Source: Zoogloea sp.
GTDB taxonomy: Bacteria; Pseudomonadota; Gammaproteobacteria; Burkholderiales; Rhodocyclaceae
Direction of reading: 5' to 3'
DNA length: 60,282 bases
NCBI RefSeq assembly: GCF_028693495.1
Contig: NZ_JAQUVG010000007.1
Span: 1-60,282, forward strand
How positions within the stretch are numbered: the first letter of the stretch is position 1; each line of letters starts with the position of its first letter. This document shows, piece by piece, positions 10,240-19,570 of the stretch. The translations under genes were made by a program, and so were the position numbers. The notes under the pieces were generated by a model that was given only the letters and a program-made list of their open reading frames with translations, was not told where the DNA came from and made no database searches.

Positions 10240-10866
10240 ATGCCTAGCCTAGACACCCTTCTTGCCTTCCTGGGCATCGCGGTCCTTGTCACCCTCGCTC
10301 CGGGCCCCGACAACCTGATGGTTGTCGGCCAGAGCCTGGCCCACGGCTGCCGCTCCGGGCTGAGCTTCGCACTGGGCTGCGCCAGCGGGTGCCTGACCCA
10401 CATCGCCTGGGCCACCCTGGGGGTTGCAGCCCTCGTCCGCGCCTCCCCAAGCCTGTTTATGGGGATCAAGCTGGCCGGGGCCGCCTACCTGCTGTGGCTG
10501 GGCGTGCACGCCCTCAGGCGCCGGGACGGGCTACGCCCCGCCCCGGGTACCCCCGCCCAAGCCTGGCTGCACGACCTGCGCCGGGGCTTTGTGGCCAATG
10601 CCCTGAACCCCAAGGTCGGCCTGTTTTTCCTGGCCTTCCTGCCCCAGTTCACCGACCCGGAGCGCGGGAGCCTCAGTTTGCAAATGCTCCTCCTTGGCCT
10701 GCTCTTTGCTGCCCAGACCGTCGTGATCTTCGGCGCCATGGCCCTTGCCGCCGGCGCGATCGGCCGGGAGCTGACCCGTCGCCCCGGCCTGGGCCCCTGG
10801 CTCGACCGCCTGTGCGGCACCCTGTTCATCGGCCTCGCTCTCCGGCTCGCCTGCGCCGACCTGTAG
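10240..10866 (+). CDS. LysE/RhtB-family amino-acid exporter
   Basis: A 208-residue integral membrane protein with about six hydrophobic segments. The family signature LAPGPDNLMVVGQSLAHG (about residues 19-36) follows the first helix, and NALNPKVGLFFLAFLPQF is the second conserved block. LysE/RhtB proteins export amino acids or their derivatives; the substrate cannot be read from sequence. The start MPSLDTLLAFLGIA was preferred over an in-frame upstream ATG at 10147, which overlaps the chemoreceptor and adds a non-conserved head. It lies 70 bp after the chemoreceptor on the same strand. Confidence 0.9.
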   Translation: MPSLDTLLAFLGIAVLVTLAPGPDNLMVVGQSLAHGCRSGLSFALGCASGCLTHIAWATLGVAALVRASPSLFMGIKLAGAAYLLWLGVHALRRRDGLRPAPGTPAQAWLHDLRRGFVANALNPKVGLFFLAFLPQFTDPERGSLSLQMLLLGLLFAAQTVVIFGAMALAAGAIGRELTRRPGLGPWLDRLCGTLFIGLALRLACADL

Positions 10867-10939
10867 CGCCTGGAGCCTCCCCGGCCAACTCCATCAAAAC
10901 CTGTCGGCCCAGCAACCCACCCGACCTGTCCCCATAAAA

Positions 10940-12754
10940 ATGCGACGCTCCCCCTCCAGCCTCCCTCCCCTTCCCGCCGCCGGCGAACGCCGCGACTGGG
11001 ACACCATCAGGAAACTCCTGCCCTATCTCCTCATCTGGAAATGGCGGGTGCTCTTCGCCCTGGGCTGCCTGCTCTCGGCCAAGTTCGCCAACGTCAGCGT
11101 TCCGCTTCTCTTCAAGGACCTGGTGGACAGCCTGAACCTCTCCCGGGACCAGGCCGTCATCGTCGTGCCCGCTGCCTTGCTGCTGGCCTACGGTGCGCTG
11201 CGCTTCTCCACGGCCCTGTTCACCGAGTTGCGGGAGATCGTCTTCGCCCGGGTCACCCAGGAATCGGTACGCCAGATTTCACTGCAGGTGTTCGGCCACC
11301 TCCACGCCCTGTCCCTGCGCTTCCACCTGGAACGCCAGACCGGGGGACTGACCCGGGACATCGAGCGGGGCACCCGCTCCATCGGCAGCCTGATCAGCTA
11401 CACCCTGTATTCCATCCTGCCCACCTTCGTGGAAATCAGCCTGGTGATCGGCATCCTGCTGGTGAAATACGAACCCAGCTTTGCCATCATCACCCTGGTC
11501 ACCCTGACCCTCTACGTGGTGTTCACCTTCAAGGTCACCAACTGGCGCACCGCCCTGCGGCGCCAGGCCAACGAGCTTGATTCCGCCGCCAACGCCCGGG
11601 CCATCGACAGCCTGATCAACTACGAGACGGTCAAGTACTTCAACAACGAGGCCTTCGAGACGCGTCGCTACGACAACGAACTGAGCAAGTGGATCGCTGC
11701 CCAGATCGTCAACCAGAAGTCCCTGTCCTACCTGAACATAGGGCAGGCAGCGATCATCTCCATCGGCGTCACGGGGATGATGTGGCGCGCCGCCCAGGGT
11801 GTCGCCGACGGCACCATGACCCTCGGCGATCTGGTGCTGGTGAACGCCTTCCTGATCCAGCTCTACATCCCCCTCAACTTCCTGGGGGTGCTCTACCGGG
11901 AGATCCGCCAGGCCCTCACCGACATCGAGCGCATGTTCGGGCTGCTCGGCACCCACCGGGAAGTGGCCGACGCCCCCCAGGCCCGGGTGCTGCCGCGGGG
12001 GCCGGCCGAGGTCCGCTTCGAACAGGTGGGCTTCGCCTACGAGCCCAGCCGCCCGATTCTCCACGGGGTGGACTTCACCATCCCCGCCGGCCGGACGGTG
12101 GCCGTGGTGGGCCACTCCGGCTCGGGCAAATCCACCCTCGCCCGGCTGCTGTTCCGCTTCTACGACGTCCAGGCGGGCGCCCTGCGCATCAACGGCCAGG
12201 ATCTCCGCCAGCTCACCCAGGACAGCCTGCGCGCCGCCATCGGCATCGTGCCCCAGGACACCGTACTGTTCAACGACACTCTGTTCTACAACATCCAGTA
12301 TGGCCGCCCGGACGCCAGCCGTGAGGAAGTGGAGGCCGCTGCCCGCGCAGCCCAGCTCGAGGATTTCATCGCCCGCCTGCCCGAGGGCTGGCAGACCCGC
12401 GTGGGCGAACGGGGCCTCAAGCTGTCGGGGGGCGAGAAACAGCGGGTGGCGATTGCCCGCACCCTGCTCAAGAACCCGGACATCCTGATCTTCGACGAAG
12501 CCACCTCGGCCCTCGACTCCCGCACCGAAAAGGCGATCCAGGCCCAGCTCGATGCCGCCGCCCGCGGCCGCACCACCCTGATCATCGCCCACCGCCTGTC
12601 CACGGTGATGAACGCGGACGAGATCATCGTGCTGGACCAGGGCCGCATCCTCGAACGGGGCAGCCATGCAGCCCTGCTCGCCGCAGGCGGCGCCTATGCC
12701 CAGATGTGGGCCCTCCAGCTGGAGGAGCAGGGATCCGAGGAAGCCGGCAGCTGA
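10940..12754 (+). CDS. Atm1/HMT1-type ABC exporter (fused membrane and ATPase domains)
   Basis: A 604-residue half-transporter that would act as a homodimer in the inner membrane. The transmembrane domain spans about residues 30-330. The segments RGTRSIGSLISY, ETVKYFNNEAFE and YREIRQALTDIERMF are typical of the Atm1 group, which exports glutathione-bound sulfur or metal conjugates. The ATPase domain has Walker A GHSGSGKST, Q-loop GIVPQDTVLFNDT, signature LSGGEKQRVAIART, Walker B ILIFDEATSALD and the H-loop in IAHRLST. MsbA-like lipid export is the alternative, but the membrane-domain motifs favour Atm1. dinB starts 8 bp downstream. Confidence 0.9.
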   Translation: MRRSPSSLPPLPAAGERRDWDTIRKLLPYLLIWKWRVLFALGCLLSAKFANVSVPLLFKDLVDSLNLSRDQAVIVVPAALLLAYGALRFSTALFTELREIVFARVTQESVRQISLQVFGHLHALSLRFHLERQTGGLTRDIERGTRSIGSLISYTLYSILPTFVEISLVIGILLVKYEPSFAIITLVTLTLYVVFTFKVTNWRTALRRQANELDSAANARAIDSLINYETVKYFNNEAFETRRYDNELSKWIAAQIVNQKSLSYLNIGQAAIISIGVTGMMWRAAQGVADGTMTLGDLVLVNAFLIQLYIPLNFLGVLYREIRQALTDIERMFGLLGTHREVADAPQARVLPRGPAEVRFEQVGFAYEPSRPILHGVDFTIPAGRTVAVVGHSGSGKSTLARLLFRFYDVQAGALRINGQDLRQLTQDSLRAAIGIVPQDTVLFNDTLFYNIQYGRPDASREEVEAAARAAQLEDFIARLPEGWQTRVGERGLKLSGGEKQRVAIARTLLKNPDILIFDEATSALDSRTEKAIQAQLDAAARGRTTLIIAHRLSTVMNADEIIVLDQGRILERGSHAALLAAGGAYAQMWALQLEEQGSEEAGS

Positions 12755-12762
12755 GCGCCCTC

Positions 12763-13923
12763 ATGGCCGCGCTTCCCCGCAGCATTGCCCACCTCGACAT
12801 GGATGCCTTTTACGCCTCCGTGGAGTTGCTGCGCCGACCCCAGCTCCGTGGCCTGCCGGTGGTGGTCGGAGGGCGGCGGGCCCTGGCGGCGGACACCGGC
12901 GGGGCTCACCCCCGCCTGCGGGACTACGTCGGCCGCGGGGTGATCACCACAGCCAGCTACGAAGCCCGTGCCCTCGGCGTGCATTCGGGCATGGGCCTGA
13001 TGAAGGCAGCCCTGCTCGCCCCGGATGCCCTCCTGCTGCCCGCCGACTTCGACGCCTACCGGCACCACTCCCGGCTCTTCAAGGCCGCCGTCCACGCCAT
13101 CGCCCCCGAGATGGAAGACCGGGGCATCGACGAAATCTATCTGGACCTGAGCGCCCTCAACCCGGACGGCAGCCGGGAAGGCGCCCGGGCCATCGCCCTG
13201 CGCCTGCAGCAGGCGGTGCAGGATGCCACGGGCCTGTCCTGCTCGCTCGGGGTGGCCCCCAACAAGCTGCTGGCCAAGCTGTGCTCCGACCTGCAGAAAC
13301 CGGCGGGGATCACCGTGATCGCCGCCGAGGACATTCCGACGCGCATCTGGCCCCTGCCTGCCCGCCGCATCAACGGCATCGGCCCCAAGGCCGCCAGCCA
13401 GCTGGACGCCCTGGGCATCCATACCATCGGCGAACTGGGTGCCAGCAACCCGGCAGTGCTGCAATCCCGCTTTGGCGCACGCTATGGCCTCTGGCTGTAC
13501 CGGGCAGCCCATGGAGACGATGACCGCCCGGTCATCACCCGCAGCGAACCCAAGAGCCTGTCCCGGGAAAGCACCTTCGAACGGGATCTGCATCCCCGGC
13601 TCGACCGGGACGAACTGTCGGTCCGCTTCACCCGCCTGTGCGAGCAGCTGGCCACCGACCTGGAGCGCAAGGGCTACCTGGGCAAGACGGTAGGCCTCAA
13701 GCTGCGCTTCGACAACTTTCACACCGTTACCCGCGATCTGACCCTGCCCCACCCCGTCGGCAACGCCCAGGCCATCCGCCGCGCGGCAGGCACATGCCTG
13801 AAACGGATCCCTCTCGAGCGTCGCATCCGCCTGCTTGGGGTGAGGGTAGCGACCCTGGTACGTCCAGACCTCCCGGCCCAGGCGGAAGCATCGGGCCCGG
13901 TTCAGACGGAACTATTTAGCTGA
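12763..13923 (+). CDS. dinB: DNA polymerase IV (Y-family translesion polymerase)
   Basis: A 386-residue Y-family polymerase. Catalytic motifs are AHLDMDAFYASVE at the start and the second acidic pair in RGIDEIYLDLS; SCSLGVAPNKLLAK and the helix-hairpin-helix region NGIGPKAASQL follow. The protein ends QTELFS, which fits the beta-clamp binding pentapeptide. About 20 extra residues in the palm (ALAADTGGAHPRLRDYVG) are seen in several betaproteobacterial DinB proteins. The ATG at 12763 follows the ABC gene by 8 bp. No obvious LexA box can be placed because the gene probably depends on the upstream promoter. Confidence 0.95.
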   Translation: MAALPRSIAHLDMDAFYASVELLRRPQLRGLPVVVGGRRALAADTGGAHPRLRDYVGRGVITTASYEARALGVHSGMGLMKAALLAPDALLLPADFDAYRHHSRLFKAAVHAIAPEMEDRGIDEIYLDLSALNPDGSREGARAIALRLQQAVQDATGLSCSLGVAPNKLLAKLCSDLQKPAGITVIAAEDIPTRIWPLPARRINGIGPKAASQLDALGIHTIGELGASNPAVLQSRFGARYGLWLYRAAHGDDDRPVITRSEPKSLSRESTFERDLHPRLDRDELSVRFTRLCEQLATDLERKGYLGKTVGLKLRFDNFHTVTRDLTLPHPVGNAQAIRRAAGTCLKRIPLERRIRLLGVRVATLVRPDLPAQAEASGPVQTELFS

Positions 13924-14012
13924 CTGCCCTACCGAGACAGTATCCTTGCGCAACCCGACATGGCCGGTGAAATCCCGCGCCGCTACAACGACATGTACCT
14001 GGAGACTCCGTG

Positions 14013-16412
14013 ATGGCCCACCTGAATCTTGAAACCGTCCCGCCTCCCGCCATCGAGCCCTGGCGCCAGAACCTCCGTGGCGAACACGATGCCCTGCTGC
14101 GCGGCCCCCGGAGCAGCTGGTGGTGGACCGGACTGGCCCCTGACGCCTGCCCCGGCAGCCAGCCGGACGGCACCCTGACCGCCCTCCCCCAGCCCAACCT
14201 GGCCACCTGCACCCGCGCCTCGGTACTGGCGGCCTTCGACAACGGCTGGACCCTGACCGAGGTGCTGTTCGCCGGCCTCCAGGGTGAGGAAGCCTTTTAC
14301 CGGCCGCCCTACCACCACCTGCGCCATCCGATGGTGTTCTATTACTGTCACCCGGCAACCCTCTACATCAACAAGCTGCGGGTGGCCGGGCTCATCGACA
14401 ACCCGATCAACCCGTACTTCGAACGGATCTTCGAAACCGGCGTGGACGAAATGCGCTGGGACGACATGTCCAAGAACGAAATGCAGTGGCCCAGCTTTGC
14501 CGAGGCCCACCGCTACCGGGAGCAGGTCTACAGCACCGTCCGCCAGCTCATCGAAACCCACCCGGATCTGGCCGACGGCCATGCGCCGATCACCATGGAG
14601 CACCCCCTGTGGGCCCTGTTCATGGGCTTCGAGCACGAACGGATCCATCTGGAGACCTCTTCGGTCCTGATCCGCGAGCTTCCCCTCGACCTGGTCCACC
14701 GTCCCACCGGCTGGCCCGCCCTGCACCCCAGCGCCGGCACCCCCGCCCATTTCCCGCCGCGGGAGGGGCAGGACTATCCCCCACTCCAGTGGGTGGACAT
14801 CCCACCCACCCGGGTCCGCCTGGGCAAGCCCCGGGACTGGCCCAGCTTCGGCTGGGACAACGAATACGGCGAGCGCCAGATGGATGTGCGGGGCTTCCGG
14901 GCCGCCAGCCAGCTGGTCAGCAATGGCGCCTTTCTCGAATTCATCCAGAGCGGCGGCTATCTGGAGCAGCGCTGGTGGACCGAGGCGGGCTGGGAGTGGC
15001 GCGCTTTCCGCAACAGCAAATGGCCCTGCTTCTGGGTTCCCGACGGTCCGGCAGGCCTCCACCAGTACCGCCTCCGGACCCTCTTCGAAACCATCCCGAT
15101 GCCCTGGAACTGGCCGGTGGAGGTGAATGCCCACGAGGCGGCAGCCTATTGCGCCTGGCGCTCGGTGCGGGACGGTGCGCCCTGCCGGCTGCCCACCGAA
15201 GCCGAACACCACGCCCTGCGCGAAGCCGACTGGGCCGAGCAGGACCCCGCCTTCCGCATGGAGGGCTGCACCCTGGGCCGGGAACAGGGCTGGAACAGCC
15301 AGCTGGCCCACGGGTCGCCCTGGCCGGTGGATGCGGGCAAGCCCACCCGCAGCGGAATCCATGACGTCTTTGGCAGCGTGTGGCAGTGGCACGGGGATGA
15401 TTTCAACCCCCTGCCCGGCGCCCGGGTCCATCCCTACTACGACGACTTCTCCACCCCCTGCTACGACGGGCAGCACACCCTGATCCTCGGGGGCTCCTGG
15501 ATCTCCTGCGGGGACGAGGCCAGCGTCTGGTCGCGCTTCCACTTCCGCCCCCACTTCTTCCAGCATGCCGGCTTCCGGGTCATCCAGGCGGCCCACGACG
15601 GCGGAGTGATCCGGCTCGGCGGAGCGGGCAGCGCCAGCCAGGTCTACGAAGACGCCCGGATGGTGGACGACTACATGCTGCTCCACCACGGCGAACCGCA
15701 GACCCAGATGCCCTGGCCCGGCGGCCCCCAGCGGGCCACCGCCTTCCCCCAGCGCTGTGCCGACTGGCTGATCGACGGTGCCCGGCTCTACGGCAGCGGC
15801 ACCGAGCGCGCCCTCGACATCGGCTGTGCGGTGGGCGGCTCGAGCTTTGAACTGGCCCGGACCTTCCAGCAGGTGCTGGGCGTGGACCTGTCCCGGGCCT
15901 TCATCGACGTCGCCAGTGCCCTCCAGAAGGACGGCAGCCGTCCGTGGTTCCGCCGGGACGAAGGGGATCTGGGCGCTCCCCAGATCGCCCGCATCGATCC
16001 GGCCATCGATCGTCGCCGGGTCAGCTTCCGTCAGGCCGACGCCACCTCCCTGCCTGCCGAACTGGTGGACCTGGATGCGGTGCTGATGGCCAACCTGCTG
16101 TGCCGCCTGCCCAGCCCCAAGTCCCTGCTGGGGCGTCTGGGCGGCCCCCGTGGCCTGGTCAAGGTAGGGGGCCTGGTGGCCCTGTTTTCCCCCTATTCCT
16201 GGCTGGAGCAATTCACCCCGCGGGAAGCCTGGATCGGCGGCTACGAGCAGGACGGCCAGCCGCTCCGCAGCGCCGATGCCCTGAAGGCCTTTCTGCAGGC
16301 GGAAGGCTTCGTGCTACGGCGGGAAGAGGACGTCCCCCTGGTGATCCGGGAACACGCCCGCAAGTACCAGTACATCGTGACCCACGGGATGCTCTGGCAA
16401 CGGATGCACTGA
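14013..16412 (+). CDS. ovoA: OvoA: 5-histidylcysteine sulfoxide synthase / 4-mercaptohistidine methyltransferase (ovothiol biosynthesis)
   Basis: A 799-residue bifunctional protein. The DinB-like N-terminal domain holds the non-haem iron site: His in YHHLRHPMVFYY (about residues 100-110) and H-x3-H-x-E in HERIHLE (about 208-214). A formylglycine-generating-type sulfoxide synthase domain follows (RLPTEAEHH, GSVWQWHGDDF, LGGSWISCGDE). The C-terminal third is a SAM methyltransferase with glycine motif ALDIGCAVGGSSFELA near residue 600 that would N-methylate the imidazole. Full-length OvoA is around 700-800 residues, so both activities are predicted. It would join oxygen, cysteine and histidine, giving ovothiol A, an antioxidant thiol. 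GGAG lies 8 nt before ATG 14013. A terminator follows directly. Confidence 0.95.
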   Translation: MAHLNLETVPPPAIEPWRQNLRGEHDALLRGPRSSWWWTGLAPDACPGSQPDGTLTALPQPNLATCTRASVLAAFDNGWTLTEVLFAGLQGEEAFYRPPYHHLRHPMVFYYCHPATLYINKLRVAGLIDNPINPYFERIFETGVDEMRWDDMSKNEMQWPSFAEAHRYREQVYSTVRQLIETHPDLADGHAPITMEHPLWALFMGFEHERIHLETSSVLIRELPLDLVHRPTGWPALHPSAGTPAHFPPREGQDYPPLQWVDIPPTRVRLGKPRDWPSFGWDNEYGERQMDVRGFRAASQLVSNGAFLEFIQSGGYLEQRWWTEAGWEWRAFRNSKWPCFWVPDGPAGLHQYRLRTLFETIPMPWNWPVEVNAHEAAAYCAWRSVRDGAPCRLPTEAEHHALREADWAEQDPAFRMEGCTLGREQGWNSQLAHGSPWPVDAGKPTRSGIHDVFGSVWQWHGDDFNPLPGARVHPYYDDFSTPCYDGQHTLILGGSWISCGDEASVWSRFHFRPHFFQHAGFRVIQAAHDGGVIRLGGAGSASQVYEDARMVDDYMLLHHGEPQTQMPWPGGPQRATAFPQRCADWLIDGARLYGSGTERALDIGCAVGGSSFELARTFQQVLGVDLSRAFIDVASALQKDGSRPWFRRDEGDLGAPQIARIDPAIDRRRVSFRQADATSLPAELVDLDAVLMANLLCRLPSPKSLLGRLGGPRGLVKVGGLVALFSPYSWLEQFTPREAWIGGYEQDGQPLRSADALKAFLQAEGFVLRREEDVPLVIREHARKYQYIVTHGMLWQRMH

Positions 16413-16448
16413 AACAACGGCCTCCCCGACGGAGGGAGGCCGTCGTTT
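16412..16448. terminator. Bidirectional hairpin terminator between ovoA and the convergent GGDEF-EAL gene
   Basis: A 10-bp perfect GC-rich stem (ACGGCCTCCC paired with GGGAGGCCGT, 16417-16443) is extended by AAAC/GTTT outer arms with one mismatch. The element fills the whole gap between the two convergent stop codons, so it can end transcription from both sides. Confidence 0.75.
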
Positions 16449-18259
16449 CACGGCGCGGAGCCCGCGCTGCGGGCCTGCAGCCAGGCTTCGAAGGCGCCCG
16501 CCTCCAGGGGGCGGGCGTACAGGTAGCCCTGCCCCACCTGGCACTGGATGCGCTCCAGCACGACAGCCTCTTCCTTGCTCTCGATGCCCTCGGCCACCAC
16601 CTCCAGCATCAAGCTGCGGGCCAGGGCCACGATGGCGGTGGCAATCGACTCGTTCACAGGCGTGCTCTCGATCCCCCGCACGAAAGACTGATCGATCTTC
16701 AGGCGATCGATGGGAAAACGGCGCAGATAGCTCAGGCTGGAGAAGCCCGTGCCGAAATCGTCGATGGCCAGACGCACCCCCAGGGCCTTGACCCGGTTGA
16801 GTGTGTTCAGCACCGCATCCTGATCCTTCATCAGCACACTCTCGGTGAGCTCCAGTTCCAGAAGACCCGCAGGAATGTCGTAGCGGGCCAGCTGATCCGC
16901 CAGAAAGGCCGGAAAGGCCGGCTGGCGGAACTGCAGGGCCGAGATATTGACCGACACGGGCAGGGCCGGGAAGCCCCGATCGAGCCAGGCCCGGGCCTGG
17001 GCCAGCGCATGCTGCACCACCCACTCGCCGACCCCGACGATCAGTCCGCTTTCCTCGGCCAGCGGGATGAACTGCATCGGAGGCACCAGGCCCCGGCCCG
17101 GATGACGCCAGCGCACCAGCGCCTCGACCCCCAGCAGCTGCCGGCCATCCATGCTGAGTTGCGGCTGGAAGTGGAGCTCGAACTCGTTGCGCTCAATGGC
17201 CCGACGCAAGTCGTTTTCCAGGGACACACTGGCCGACCCCTGACTGGCCATGCCCTCCTGATAGGAGCAGAACCCGTTGCGGCCGGCAATCTTGGCCTCG
17301 TACATGGCCACATCCGCCTTGGAGAGGAGACTGGACGCGACGGTGCTGTCCGAAGGGTACAGCGCACTGCCGATGCTGACCGTCACCACCAGCGCGTGGC
17401 CTGGAATGTCGATGGGCTCACGCATGGAGGCCACGATCCGTTCGGCCAGCACGCCCGTCTGGGCCGGATCACTGACCCCCTCCATCAGGATCACGAACTC
17501 GTCCCCGGCCAGACGAGCCACCGTGTCCACTTCCCGGACACAGCTTCTGAGGCGGCCCACGACCCGGCGCAGGACCTCATCTCCCGCGCTGTGCCCCAGG
17601 GAATCATTGATCTGCTTGAAACGGTCCACATCAATGAACAGCAGGGCCACCAGATGCCCCCGGCGATCCGCCTCCCGACAGGCCCGCTCGAGACGATCGG
17701 CGAGGTAAGCCCGGTTGGGAATTCCGGTCAGCGCATCATAGTGGGCCAGATAGTGGAGTTCGGCCTGCTTGCGCTGGGTGATGATGTTGAGCAGGTCGCG
17801 GCCATTGGCCACCCCCAGGTAGCGTCCCTGGCTGCTGATGATGAAGCCGCTCACCATGTGCTGCATGCCGGCACTGATGATCATCTGGGCCGCATCCTCG
17901 ACCGCACAGCCTTCCTCGACCACCAGGGGCTCCGCCTGGTCATACTGGTCACAGAGCAGCAAGTCGGAGATCCGGCGCCGGCCGAAGATATCGCGGCTGA
18001 ACCGATGGCTGAAGAATTCGATGAAGGCAGTCCGGTCGATCAAGGCTACCGGCCGCTGGGCCTCGTCCACCAGCGGCAGGGCATAGACGCTGCCCTCCAC
18101 CAGGAAACGGTCCAGCACACACTGGCAGCTGACATCCGGCTGCAGGGGCTCGACCAGCCGCAGCAATTGCCGGACGGTCGTCTTTTCCTTCCAGTGCCCA
18201 TCTGCCGACAGGGGAAGGTTGACCAACGCAACGGCACCGGTCGGAATACTTGCAGTCAT
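16448..18259 (-). CDS. CBS-domain GGDEF-EAL protein (c-di-GMP turnover)
   Basis: A 603-residue cytosolic protein. Two CBS-like repeats occupy about residues 30-150, a GGDEF domain about 170-335 and an EAL domain about 350-595. The cyclase signature reads AGDEF (VARLAGDEFVILMEG), a tolerated variant, so residual synthesis is possible but uncertain. The EAL domain looks intact: EALVRWRHP, the Asn in SVNISALQF, the ELTES segment, IDDFGTGFSSL and EGIES. The likely net activity is phosphodiesterase, with CBS-bound nucleotides as the sensed input. Start MTASIPTG has GGAA just upstream; a 13-codon longer frame exists. A 7-bp hairpin (GGCCCCG/CGGGGCC) sits in the leader at about 18308-18335. Confidence 0.9.
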   Translation of the reverse strand: MTASIPTGAVALVNLPLSADGHWKEKTTVRQLLRLVEPLQPDVSCQCVLDRFLVEGSVYALPLVDEAQRPVALIDRTAFIEFFSHRFSRDIFGRRRISDLLLCDQYDQAEPLVVEEGCAVEDAAQMIISAGMQHMVSGFIISSQGRYLGVANGRDLLNIITQRKQAELHYLAHYDALTGIPNRAYLADRLERACREADRRGHLVALLFIDVDRFKQINDSLGHSAGDEVLRRVVGRLRSCVREVDTVARLAGDEFVILMEGVSDPAQTGVLAERIVASMREPIDIPGHALVVTVSIGSALYPSDSTVASSLLSKADVAMYEAKIAGRNGFCSYQEGMASQGSASVSLENDLRRAIERNEFELHFQPQLSMDGRQLLGVEALVRWRHPGRGLVPPMQFIPLAEESGLIVGVGEWVVQHALAQARAWLDRGFPALPVSVNISALQFRQPAFPAFLADQLARYDIPAGLLELELTESVLMKDQDAVLNTLNRVKALGVRLAIDDFGTGFSSLSYLRRFPIDRLKIDQSFVRGIESTPVNESIATAIVALARSLMLEVVAEGIESKEEAVVLERIQCQVGQGYLYARPLEAGAFEAWLQARSAGSAP

Positions 18260-18379
18260 GATTGAATTCCTGCGCGTACCCGCCCTGATGGCATCCACCG
18301 GAATGGCAGGCCCCGCAGGAAAAGAACATCGGGGCCCTCATGCTGCAATCCGAATGTTACAGAACCAAGAAATGTCCGG

Positions 18380-18393
18380 ACGGCTACAGCCGT
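18380..18393 (-). terminator. Small palindromic hairpin downstream of the ZIP gene
   Basis: ACGGCTGTAGCCGT is a 6-bp stem with a 2-nt loop, 30 bp after the ZIP stop codon. On the minus strand it is followed by a weakly T-rich run (ACATTTCTTGG). It may end the ZIP transcript; the evidence is modest. Confidence 0.3.
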
Positions 18394-18422
18394 GACGTGA
18401 TCTGTTCCTCGAGCAGTTTCCC

Positions 18423-19394
18423 TCAGCCCAGGGCGGTATCCAGGAACATCATGACCGCAAAGCCCACCATCAGCCCCAGGGTGGCCACCGTCTGATGACC
18501 ATTGCGGTGGGTCTCCGGAATCACCTCGTGGGACACCACGAAGATCATCGCCCCGGCCGCCAGCCCCAGACCAACGGGATAGGCCATCGCCAGCCCACCG
18601 GCAATCCCCACGCCAAACAGGGCCCCCAGGGGCTCCATCAACCCGGAAGCCCCGGCCATCAATACCGCCGGCAACGAGGCGACGCCGGCAGCCCGCAAGG
18701 CCAGCACCATCGCCAACCCTTCCGGAATGTCCTGGATCGCGATGGCGCTGGTCAGGGGCAGCCCCACCCCCAGGTCGCCCTGGGCAAAGCTCACTCCGAT
18801 GGCCATGCCTTCGGGCAGGTTGTGGAGAGTGATCGCCAGCACGAACAGCCAGACCCGGCTGACCCGCTCGCAACCAGGGCCGCACGGACCGGAACTCTCA
18901 TGTTCATGGGGGGTGAAGCGGTCCAGACCAAGCATCAGCAACACCCCGAGGGCCAGACCGGCCACCACGGTGAGGGCACCCAGCACACCGCTGCCGGTCA
19001 TCTCCCTGGCTGCTGCCAGCCCGGGCAGGATCAGGGAAAAGGAACTCGCCGCGAGCATCATGCCCGCGGCAAAACCCAGCATGCAGTCCTCGGTGCGGGA
19101 GGATACCTTGCCGATCACGATCCCCGTCATGGCCCCCAGGGCGGTGGCCACGAAACCCGACAGCCCCCCCAGGGCCGCCAGGCGCAGGGGCTCAGCCCCG
19201 CCGGCCAGCCCTTCGGCAATCCCCGAGGCCAGCATCAGTACCACCCCCAGGACGGATACCAGCAGGCCACCGCTCATCCACGGATGGTTGCGGGCCTGCA
19301 GGCGCCAGGCATCCCGCCACGGCAGCGCTGCTGCCGGGGCCTGGCCGGTGATGGCCAGCGCCCCTGCCGCGGTCACTCCCTTGTCCTCACGCAT
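18423..19394 (-). CDS. ZIP-family divalent metal transporter
   Basis: A 323-residue inner-membrane protein with about eight hydrophobic segments. The binuclear metal site of the family is visible as HNLPEG in the fourth conserved helix and QDIPEG in the fifth. A loop between helices holds HEHESSGPCGPGCE, a His/Cys-rich metal-sensing type segment. Bacterial homologues (ZupT/GufA type) import Zn, Fe or Mn. The start at 19394 (MREDKG) has GGAG eight nt upstream; the ATG at 19421 has none. The preceding small gene at 19424-19570 is close enough to share its transcript. Confidence 0.88.
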   Translation of the reverse strand: MREDKGVTAAGALAITGQAPAAALPWRDAWRLQARNHPWMSGGLLVSVLGVVLMLASGIAEGLAGGAEPLRLAALGGLSGFVATALGAMTGIVIGKVSSRTEDCMLGFAAGMMLAASSFSLILPGLAAAREMTGSGVLGALTVVAGLALGVLLMLGLDRFTPHEHESSGPCGPGCERVSRVWLFVLAITLHNLPEGMAIGVSFAQGDLGVGLPLTSAIAIQDIPEGLAMVLALRAAGVASLPAVLMAGASGLMEPLGALFGVGIAGGLAMAYPVGLGLAAGAMIFVVSHEVIPETHRNGHQTVATLGLMVGFAVMMFLDTALG

Positions 19395-19423
19395 CCTTGC
19401 GTCTCCGTGGAATCCATCCATCG

Positions 19424-19570
19424 TCAGACAAGCGCCGCCATGGCCTGCACGACCCCCACCAGCAGCAGTACTGCGCCCAACGCAGCCACCGCGAGGCCGA
19501 GGGCAAACCGGGCCGGATGATCATGGGCGCTGTGCCCGGCCACGTGACGAGCGGTTTGAAGGGTGGTCAT
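19424..19570 (-). CDS. Small single-pass membrane protein upstream of the ZIP transporter
   Basis: A 48-residue frame with a His-containing head (ARHVAGHSAHDHP) followed by one strong membrane helix (LGLAVAALGAVLLLVGVVQA). AGGAG lies about seven nt before ATG 19570. An alternative start at 19603 (MKHVQF) also has a GGGGA. It ends 29 bp before the preferred ZIP start. The His-rich head next to a metal transporter suggests an accessory metal-handling role, which is inference; it does not carry the usual CbtB motif. Confidence 0.5.
   Translation of the reverse strand: MTTLQTARHVAGHSAHDHPARFALGLAVAALGAVLLLVGVVQAMAALV

Noticed and set aside
18260-18422. A c-di-GMP riboswitch in the leader of the GGDEF-EAL gene.
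   Set aside because: Only a 7-bp hairpin is visible; the conserved GEMM core and second stem are not found.
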